Origin: Clostridia bacterium
GTDB lineage: Bacteria > Bacillota > Clostridia > Oscillospirales > Acutalibacteraceae
Direction of reading: 5' to 3'
DNA length: 10,784 nt
NCBI GenBank assembly: GCA_900766945.1
Contig: CAAFXD010000075.1
Location: forward strand, 1 to 10,784
Under the pieces are notes generated by a model that worked only from the letters and a program-made list of their open reading frames with translations, had not been told where the DNA came from and ran no database searches. Below are positions 5,684-10,784 of the stretch, piece after piece. Made by a program: the position numbers and the translations under genes. Every line of letters starts with the position of its first letter. Within the stretch, counting starts at the first letter, position 1.

Positions 5684-7186
5684 ATGAAAAAACAGATATA
5701 TGCTCTGTTTACCGTAGCGGCGTGCTGTTTTGCTTTGCTGATTTGCACAGCGTGCGGCACAGAGGAGAATACCATTCGCGTAAACACCGCAAAAACCTAC
5801 CAAACCATGGAGGGCTTCGGTGCAAGTGCCGCTTGGTGGGCGCAGGATGTCGGCGGCTGGACGGAAAATACCGAAAACGGCAACGAAATCCGCACCGAGA
5901 TTTTAGAATTGCTGTACGGCAACAACGGGATAGATTTGGATATTTACCGCTACAACCTCGGTGCAGGCTCCAAAACAGAGGACAATTCCTATTATTCCGA
6001 CCCGTGGCGCAAAACCGAGAGTTTTATTACGCCCGACGGTACGGTGGACTATTCCCGCGACGCGAATGCCGTTTGGTGTATGCAAAAAGCCGTGGATTTG
6101 GGTGTAGAGAATGTGGTGTTCTTCTCCAACAGCGCACCCGATACGATGACCATCAACGGAAAAGTACATAGCGATGCCGACGAAACCCGTGTGGATTATG
6201 TCAATGACGAGGGGAACAACGTCTATTATTCCAAACCGAATTTAGATGTGTCGCAATATCAGAGTTTTGCGGATTATATGCTGGATGCTACTGCGCATTT
6301 CCGTGCAAAAGGCATACCCGTGACCGCCGTTTCGCCGATTAACGAGCCGCAATGGGCGTGGCAAGGCGGGCAGGAGGGTTGTCATTATGAGCCCGATGAG
6401 GTTGTGGCGCTCTATAAAGTGTTCCTTGCCGAAATGCAAAACCGTGGGCTGACGGAAACCACCGAACTGGCGATGTTTGAATCGGGGCAACCGTTCGGTG
6501 ATACGCTCAAACGCTATTTAGACCCGATTATGGACGACAAAGACCTTTCTGCCGCAATCAAGGGGTTAGATACCCATTCCTATTGGGGCACGGCAGAGCA
6601 AAAGGAGAAAACCGCCAAATACTTGAATCTGCATTATCGCAATTTACCCGTGCGTTGTACGGAGTGGACGGAGATGCAGGGCGGCAAAGATGTCACGATG
6701 GACTCCGCGCTGGTACTGTGCAATACGATGCTCGAAGATTTGACGGTTTTAGACGCCGCAAGTTGGAGTTATTGGATTGCGGTTTCCGCCTACGATTACC
6801 GCGACGGGCTGATTTATGTTGACCGCGACGCGCATACCTACGAAACCACCAAACGGCTGTATGCCCTCGGCAATTTCTCAAAATTCGTAGAGCCGGGCGC
6901 GGTGCGTATCGGTGCTTCCGTCGGCAAAAATCTGCCGCTTTCCTCGGTTGCGTTTGATTGCGGCGATACCGTGGCGGTGATTGTGGTGAATACCACCGAA
7001 ACCGAACAAGCGTTTCCGATGGATTTTAACCGCAAGGCGAAATTTACAAACGTATCTGCCTTTGTGACCGATGCAACGCGCGATTTAGCGTGCGTGTATT
7101 CACAACCGTTTGCCGCGAATGTCAGTTATACCGTTCCCGCACAATCTATTACCACTTTCGTATTCCAAAAGGATGCGGCGCAATGA
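5684..7186 (+). CDS. Predicted lipoprotein glycoside hydrolase, GH30-like
   Basis: 500 residues. The N-terminus is a lipoprotein signal: MKKQ, a hydrophobic run (about 6-20), then CTAC with the probable lipidated Cys24; the Cys at -3 is atypical. Only about ten residues link it to the catalytic domain, so the enzyme sits close to the membrane outer face. The TIM-barrel domain begins with TMEGFGASAAWWAQDVGGW (about 41-59). SPINEPQW (217-224) holds the presumed acid/base Glu221, and VRCTEWTE (323-330) the presumed nucleophile Glu327. After about residue 390, RLYALGNFSKFVEPGAVRIGAS and a series of beta strands form the C-terminal sandwich usual in GH30. GH30 enzymes cleave beta-linked glycans by retention. 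The GFGxSxxWW opening is reminiscent of the beta-1,6-galactanase branch, but substrate is not settled by sequence; xylan or beta-glucosyl targets remain possible. AGGGAG lies nine bases before the ATG. Its TGA overlaps the next gene. Confidence 0.82.
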   Translation: MKKQIYALFTVAACCFALLICTACGTEENTIRVNTAKTYQTMEGFGASAAWWAQDVGGWTENTENGNEIRTEILELLYGNNGIDLDIYRYNLGAGSKTEDNSYYSDPWRKTESFITPDGTVDYSRDANAVWCMQKAVDLGVENVVFFSNSAPDTMTINGKVHSDADETRVDYVNDEGNNVYYSKPNLDVSQYQSFADYMLDATAHFRAKGIPVTAVSPINEPQWAWQGGQEGCHYEPDEVVALYKVFLAEMQNRGLTETTELAMFESGQPFGDTLKRYLDPIMDDKDLSAAIKGLDTHSYWGTAEQKEKTAKYLNLHYRNLPVRCTEWTEMQGGKDVTMDSALVLCNTMLEDLTVLDAASWSYWIAVSAYDYRDGLIYVDRDAHTYETTKRLYALGNFSKFVEPGAVRIGASVGKNLPLSSVAFDCGDTVAVIVVNTTETEQAFPMDFNRKAKFTNVSAFVTDATRDLACVYSQPFAANVSYTVPAQSITTFVFQKDAAQ

Positions 7187-7698
7187 GCAACAGGGACAAC
7201 ACTTCCCCGCGGCATCAGCATATTGTGCACCCAATCGAGCCATTGTATGACGAAAACAGCCGTATTTTGATTTTGGGGAGTTTCCCGTCGGTGAAATCCC
7301 GCGAACAAGCGTTTTTCTACGGGCACCCGCAAAACCGCTTTTGGCGCGTTTTGCCCGCGCTTTACGGGGAAGCCCCTTTAACCGAGATACCCGAAAAACG
7401 GGTGTTTTGCGCGCGACACGGTATCGCGCTGTGGGATGTGATTGCCTCGTGCGAGATTGTCGGCTCGTCCGACAGCAGTATTCAAAATGCCGTGGCAAAC
7501 GATATAACGCCGATTTTGTCCGCCGCGCCGATAGAACACATTTTCACAAACGGCAAAACCGCAGGCAAACTATATGACCGCTATATTTTGCCGCAAATCG
7601 GCAAAACCGCTGTTTGTCTGCCGTCCACAAGCCCCGCCAACGCCGCGTGGACGCTTGAAAAACTCATTTCGGCGTGGCAAATCATTCGGAATTTGTAA
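7183..7698 (+). CDS. Hypoxanthine/deoxyinosine-DNA glycosylase-like protein (UDG superfamily)
   Basis: 171 residues from the ATG at 7183, which overlaps the glycosidase stop as ATGA; AAAGGA lies about ten bases upstream. The frame is open further upstream (to 7090), but that would overlap the glycosidase by nearly 100 bases. Motif 1 is ILILGSFPSVKSREQAFFYGHPQNRFWRVL (core LGSFPS 31-36 and GHPQNRFW 47-54), and motif 2 is LPSTSPANAAW (146-156). GS.PS..S....FYGHP.N.FW is typical of the Mug-like branch active on deaminated bases, in which the Asn of the HPxN segment (Asn51 here) is proposed as catalytic. Likely role: removal of hypoxanthine and possibly uracil from DNA, starting base excision repair in the cytoplasm. 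Substrate range is unproven. Coupling to an exported glycosidase is odd. Confidence 0.85.
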   Translation: MSNRDNTSPRHQHIVHPIEPLYDENSRILILGSFPSVKSREQAFFYGHPQNRFWRVLPALYGEAPLTEIPEKRVFCARHGIALWDVIASCEIVGSSDSSIQNAVANDITPILSAAPIEHIFTNGKTAGKLYDRYILPQIGKTAVCLPSTSPANAAWTLEKLISAWQIIRNL

Positions 7699-7714
7699 CC
7701 CAATAAATACATTT

Positions 7715-7749
7715 GCCCCGATGCCAAAGCATCGGGGCGCTTGCTTTTT
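7715..7749 (+). terminator. Terminator after the glycosylase gene
   Basis: GCCCCGATGC (7715-7724) pairs perfectly with GCATCGGGGC (7729-7738) around CAAA; GCTTGCTTTTT follows, so the T run starts six bases after the stem. It lies between two convergent genes. Reading leftward, the stem is followed by AAATGTATTTATT, a weaker tail, so it may partly serve the amidase too. Confidence 0.75.
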
Positions 7750-7754
7750 GTATT

Positions 7755-8423
7755 CTAATTTTCTGTCATACTGTCTAATGTTTCCAATATTCCTTTTGCA
7801 ATCGCGTCGGCATACGCGTCTAAATTTTCATCAAACAAGGCGTTGTCCTCGTCGCTTGTAATAAAGCCGATTTCCGCAAGGCAACTCGGCATATTTGTGT
7901 GGGCGTTTACATAATAGTTGCCGTCCGCATTTTTGGCATAGCCCGATTTCACACCGCGCGCTTTGGAAATGCCGGCAACCTCTAATGCAGAAAGCATATT
8001 CTCCGCCAACGCCCATTCCGTGTCGCTCGGCGTGTTTTTCACCCACATTTCCACACCGCAGCCGCCCGCGTCACTGCTGTTGCGGTGGAGGGATACAAAC
8101 AAAGTGCACCGCTTTCGGTTGGCAATTTGACACCGTTCTGCAAGTGTCAAATAGGTATCGTCCTCCCGCGTGAAATATACCTTTATACCGTTCGCCTCTA
8201 ATTTGTCGCGCACCAAAAGTGTCAGCCGCAGATTATCGTCTTTTTCGAGCCGTTCGCCGTAGGTCGCGCCGCTGTCCTCGCCGCCGTGCCCCGCGTCTAA
8301 ACAAACCGAGATTTCGGGGCGCAGACTTTCCCGATAGACAATCCCGACCGTCAACAGTATGATAAACACCACCGCCAATGCCGAGATGGGATAGAGTATC
8401 CACTTCTTTTGCCGCAATTTCAT
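7755..8423 (-). CDS. Membrane-anchored N-acetylmuramoyl-L-alanine amidase (Amidase_3, CwlD-like)
   Basis: 222 residues from the ATG at 8423 (AAGGTG five bases upstream). The frame is open to 8468, but that adds 15 residues with no ribosome binding site. A basic start (KLRQKK) and one hydrophobic segment (about 9-29) form a signal anchor, placing the catalytic domain outside. Zinc ligands fit Amidase_3: His46 in CLDAGHGGEDSGA, Glu60 in GERLEKDDNL and His113 in FVSLHRNSS; the catalytic Glu184 is in LAEIGFITS. YTNMPSCL-type residues near NAHTNMPSC (173-181) also match the family. Reaction: cleaves the bond between MurNAc and L-Ala of peptidoglycan. Size and single anchor resemble CwlD, which makes muramic-delta-lactam in spore cortex, but no sporulation neighbour supports that, and a vegetative role is equally possible. 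No SH3b or SPOR wall-binding domain is present. Confidence 0.9.
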   Translation of the reverse strand: MKLRQKKWILYPISALAVVFIILLTVGIVYRESLRPEISVCLDAGHGGEDSGATYGERLEKDDNLRLTLLVRDKLEANGIKVYFTREDDTYLTLAERCQIANRKRCTLFVSLHRNSSDAGGCGVEMWVKNTPSDTEWALAENMLSALEVAGISKARGVKSGYAKNADGNYYVNAHTNMPSCLAEIGFITSDEDNALFDENLDAYADAIAKGILETLDSMTEN

Positions 8424-8438
8424 CCAATCACCTTGCAC

Positions 8439-8447
8439 AATATACCA
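8439..8447 (-). promoter_or_regulatory. Possible extended -10 of the amidase gene
   Basis: On the minus strand, TGGTATATT (8447-8439) is an extended -10 with no good -35. The predicted start would fall on the AAGGTG ribosome binding site (8434-8429), giving almost no leader, which lowers confidence. Confidence 0.3.
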
Positions 8448-8500
8448 TACTTTTTGACTTCCGTACACCGCTTGAAAAGAATTTTAATAATATTGTAATG

Positions 8501-8522
8501 TATGTCCGAAAGAACGGACATA
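8501..8522. promoter_or_regulatory. Palindromic candidate operator in the divergent region
   Basis: TATGTCCG (8501-8508) and CGGACATA (8515-8522) are exact reverse complements separated by AAAGAA. The site ends 16 bases before the -35 of the GH27 gene promoter and lies about 80 bases upstream of the amidase start. The 22-base, two-fold symmetric form suits a dimeric repressor or activator of the glycosidase. No U run follows, so it is not a terminator. The regulator is unknown. Confidence 0.5.
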
Positions 8523-8538
8523 TGCCGTCTGTACGCAG

Positions 8539-8567
8539 TTGTCAAGTGAAAAAAGATATGCTAAAAT
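8539..8567 (+). promoter_or_regulatory. Promoter of the GH27 glycosidase-addB unit
   Basis: TTGTCA (8539-8544), a 17-base spacer ending in TGC (an extended -10 feature), and TAAAAT (8562-8567). Transcription would start near 8574, about 20 bases before the ATG at 8596. Confidence 0.7.
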
Positions 8568-8595
8568 AAATGAAAAATAAATTTCGGGTGTGACT

Positions 8596-9891
8596 ATGCA
8601 GAACAGAAAACGATTGGCGTCGCCGCCGATGGGTTGGAACAGTTGGGATTGCTACGGTGCGGCGGTCAATGAAGAACAACTCCTCGGCAATGCCGCTTAT
8701 ATGGCGAAATATTTAAAACCGTACGGCTTTGAATATGCGGTTTGTGATATTCAATGGTATGAGCCGTGCGCCGTCGGCAATGATTATAACGCGTTTGCAG
8801 ACCTGTGTATGGATGATTACGCGCGCCTCCTGCCTGCCGAAAATCGCTTTCCTTCTGCGGCGGGCGGCAAAGGATTTCGCCCGATCGCCGACAAAATGCA
8901 TGCAATGGGATTGAAATTCGGCATTCATATTTTGCGCGGAATTCCGCGGCAGGCGGTGCACCGAAACTGCAAACTGCTCGGAACGGACAAAACCGCCCGT
9001 GAAATTGCGCACCCGTTTTCGGTTTGTGCTTGGAATACCGATATGTATGGGATAGACACCGAAAAAGACGGCGCGCAGGCATATTACGATTCGCTGTTTG
9101 CGTTGTACGCCGAATGGGGTGTGGATTTCGTCAAGGTGGACGACATTGCCAATACCGAGTTTAAGCCGCATGAGCCGTATTCCGCCCGCAAGGAAATCGA
9201 AATGATACGCCGTGCCATGGACCGATGCGGCAGATATATGGTGCTTTCTCTTTCCCCCGGTCCTGCGCCGTTGGCGTTTGCCGACCATCTGTCACAAAAC
9301 GCCGATATGTGGCGAATGACGGGCGATTTTTGGGACCGTTGGGACAAACTGTATGCAATGTTTGCACGCTGTGAACAGTGGTATCCGTATGTGAAAGACG
9401 GCGCGTTTCCCGACTGCGATATGTTGCCGTTGGGCAGGCTTTGTAAAAATGCCCCGTATTGCGGCGCGCAAAACCGTATGACCAACTTTACCAAAGACGA
9501 ACAGCGCACGATGCTCACGCTTTGGTGCGTATTCCGTTCACCGCTGTTTTTGGGCGGAGAACTGCGCGAAACCGATGCGTTTACGCTTTCGCTGCTTACC
9601 AACCGTGAGGTGCTTGCCCTCAATCAATACGGGCACGGCGCGCATCCTTTGGAACTTGCGGACGCAGATTTGCGGTTGTGGGGTACTTTTACGGCGGAAA
9701 ATGCGCCTGTTTTTGCGGTATTTAATGTCAGTGACCGTGAAAAAACGATGCGGCTTTGCGAAATACTGCCCGAAGAATATGCGGCGTATACAGTCGCGCG
9801 CGATTTGTGGGCGCATACGGATTGCGCGTATACCGATGCGCTTCAAATTCTCGTGCCGCCGCACGGTGCGGCACTGTATCTTCTGAAATAA
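8596..9891 (+). CDS. GH27-family glycosidase (alpha-galactosidase-like), apparently cytoplasmic
   Basis: 431 residues from the ATG at 8596, preceded by a weak GGGTG five bases away; a GTG at 8590 is a less likely start. No signal peptide is visible. The barrel begins PPMGWNSWDCYG (10-21), the GH27/36 hallmark. YAVCDIQWYEP (47-57) corresponds to the substrate-binding YVNIDDCW strand of classical enzymes, WGVDFVKVDDI (174-184) holds the presumed nucleophile Asp182, and MWRMTGDFWDRW (238-249) the presumed acid/base Asp244. The MLTLWCVFRSPLFLGGELRE (306-325) segment is also typical, and the last ~90 residues form a small beta domain. Expected activity: retaining hydrolysis of terminal alpha-galactosides, or of related sugars such as beta-L-arabinopyranosides within GH27. 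The second Asp of the IDD motif is Ile here (see findings), so galactose specificity should not be assumed. addB follows after 18 bases. Confidence 0.86.
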   Translation: MQNRKRLASPPMGWNSWDCYGAAVNEEQLLGNAAYMAKYLKPYGFEYAVCDIQWYEPCAVGNDYNAFADLCMDDYARLLPAENRFPSAAGGKGFRPIADKMHAMGLKFGIHILRGIPRQAVHRNCKLLGTDKTAREIAHPFSVCAWNTDMYGIDTEKDGAQAYYDSLFALYAEWGVDFVKVDDIANTEFKPHEPYSARKEIEMIRRAMDRCGRYMVLSLSPGPAPLAFADHLSQNADMWRMTGDFWDRWDKLYAMFARCEQWYPYVKDGAFPDCDMLPLGRLCKNAPYCGAQNRMTNFTKDEQRTMLTLWCVFRSPLFLGGELRETDAFTLSLLTNREVLALNQYGHGAHPLELADADLRLWGTFTAENAPVFAVFNVSDREKTMRLCEILPEEYAAYTVARDLWAHTDCAYTDALQILVPPHGAALYLLK

Positions 9892-9909
9892 ACGAAAGGC
9901 GGAAAAGCG

Positions 9910-10784
9910 ATGCTTCGTTTGATTCTCGGCAGAGCCGGAAGCGGAAAAACCGAATATGTGCGGCAAATGCTTTGTGACAAATTGCTTGCAGGCGAGCGGG
10001 ATTTGCTCTTAATCGTACCCGAGCAGTTTTCGTTTGAAACCGAACGCGAAATGCTCAAAAAGGTCGGCGCAAGCCGTATGCAAAATTTGGAGATATTGAC
10101 CTTTTCGCGCCTTGCGGAGAATGTTTTGGCTCAAACACGGCGCGAAAATAAACCGAAAATCACCGACGGTATGCGCGCGGTGATGATGCGCCTTGCCTTG
10201 GATTCCTTAGAGGGCAAAACCGAGATTTACAAAAAATATAAATCCCGCACACCGCTTTTGCAAAGCCTTGTGACCTTTTCCACGGAATTAAAGCAATGCG
10301 CCGTCAGCGCAGACGCGTTGGAAACCGCGGGGAATGCCCTGCCAAACGGCGTGTTAAAACAAAAACTGACGGAACTTTCGCAAATTACGGCTTTATATAA
10401 AGCGCTGGTGCACGAACGCTTTTCGGACGATACCGATTTGCTGACGGCGTTGGAAGAGACCATTCTCGAAACGGACTGTATGCACGGCAAAACCGTGGTG
10501 TTCGATACCTTTGCGGGCTTTACAAAGCAGGAGCGCGCCGTCATTTCGGCGATGTTGCCGCGTTGCCGCGAGGTTTATATTACGCTTTGTACCGAAGGGA
10601 AAGAGAGCGCGCGGCAAAACGCCTGTGTGTTTGACAACATCAACGATGAAATGGAAAAACTCAAACGCGTTGCCGCCGAACGGAATGTGCCCGTCGCAAA
10701 GCCTGTGGTGCTTGTCGCCGCGCCCGACAGCCGTCCGTTACCGCTTCGGTTTTTGGAGCAACATTTGTATGCCTGCCGCAAACC
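9910..10784 (+). CDS. addB: ATP-dependent helicase/nuclease subunit AddB, N-terminal part (3' end outside window)
   Basis: The frame is open from the ATG at 9910 to the window end: 291 complete codons of a protein usually about 1,100-1,200 residues long. The start has an AAAGGCGG-type ribosome binding site about eight bases upstream. N-terminal RLILGRAGSGKTEYV (3-17) contains the Walker A loop GRAGSGKT. It is followed by LLLIVPEQFSFETEREML (32-49), LEILTFSRLAENVL (60-73) and VVFDTFAGFTKQE (196-208), all characteristic of AddB. Family role: with AddA it processes double-strand DNA ends and loads RecA at Chi-type sites; the C-terminal nuclease with its iron-sulfur cluster cannot be seen. addA is expected downstream. 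It lies 18 bases after the GH27 gene with no terminator between them, so it probably shares that promoter. Confidence 0.93.
   Translation, partial: MLRLILGRAGSGKTEYVRQMLCDKLLAGERDLLLIVPEQFSFETEREMLKKVGASRMQNLEILTFSRLAENVLAQTRRENKPKITDGMRAVMMRLALDSLEGKTEIYKKYKSRTPLLQSLVTFSTELKQCAVSADALETAGNALPNGVLKQKLTELSQITALYKALVHERFSDDTDLLTALEETILETDCMHGKTVVFDTFAGFTKQERAVISAMLPRCREVYITLCTEGKESARQNACVFDNINDEMEKLKRVAAERNVPVAKPVVLVAAPDSRPLPLRFLEQHLYACRK

Noticed and set aside
5512..6171. 219-residue plus-strand frame overlapping the end of upp and the GH30-like gene
   Set aside because: It crosses the upp stop, the terminator and the glycosidase start in another frame; the composition is Arg/Cys-rich and no motif is visible.
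7090..7182. N-terminal extension of the DNA glycosylase-like gene
   Set aside because: It would overlap about 97 bases of the glycosidase, while the ATG at 7183 has a ribosome binding site and the usual ATGA coupling.
8713..9288. 191-residue minus-strand frame within the GH27 gene, and the other antisense frames there
   Set aside because: They are antisense to a gene with clear catalytic motifs, have no ribosome binding site and show no recognisable protein.

Overview
The window reads as an ordinary chromosomal stretch from a Gram-positive, low-to-mid GC Clostridia-like bacterium, possibly an uncultured gut Oscillospirales/Ruminococcaceae-type organism. The grounds are strong AGGAGG-type ribosome binding sites, sigma-A-like promoters (TTGnnn-17-TATAAT), a PcrA helicase with a C-terminal Tudor-like tail, AddB rather than RecBCD, a SEDS elongation polymerase, a Clostridia-style membrane-anchored amidase, and GC-rich palindromic intergenic repeats of a kind I recall from such genomes. 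The taxon is an inference; no rRNA gene or other direct marker is present.

Layout. (1) 2-1330: 3' part of pcrA. (2) 1331-1919: about 590 bases without a gene, holding a 277-bp element with 28-bp imperfect terminal inverted repeats and TA at both ends (1389-1665), then a cluster of short GC-rich hairpins (1671-1835), then a bidirectional terminator (1856-1891). (3) 3089-1920, minus strand: rodA-type SEDS glycosyltransferase with a near-consensus promoter. (4) 3200-5656, plus strand: tsaE, tsaB, rpiB and upp. The first three are tightly packed. upp has its own candidate promoters and a 5' stem-loop, and a strong terminator closes the block. (5) 5684-7698: a predicted GH30-type glycosidase lipoprotein whose stop codon overlaps the start of a hypoxanthine-DNA-glycosylase-like gene, followed by a hairpin terminator. 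(6) 8423-7755, minus strand: membrane-anchored N-acetylmuramoyl-L-alanine amidase. (7) 8424-8595: divergent intergenic region with an 8-6-8 palindrome and a good promoter facing right. (8) 8596-9891: GH27-type glycosidase, then addB from 9910, cut by the window end.

How the genes fit together. tsaE and tsaB act in t6A modification of tRNA. rpiB and upp supply pentose phosphate and salvage UMP. rodA and the amidase build and cut peptidoglycan. pcrA, the deoxyinosine/uracil glycosylase-like gene and addB serve DNA repair. The two glycosidases, one exported and lipid-anchored, the other apparently cytoplasmic, point to use of plant or host glycans. Each sits next to a DNA repair gene in a probable transcription unit.

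I see no CRISPR array, transposase, phage gene, tRNA, rRNA or defence system. The least ordinary signals are the TA-flanked inverted-repeat element behind pcrA, whose arms differ mostly in ways that keep RNA pairing on one strand; the non-canonical substrate-site motif of the GH27 enzyme; the glycosidase/DNA-repair overlap; and the palindrome beside the GH27 promoter.
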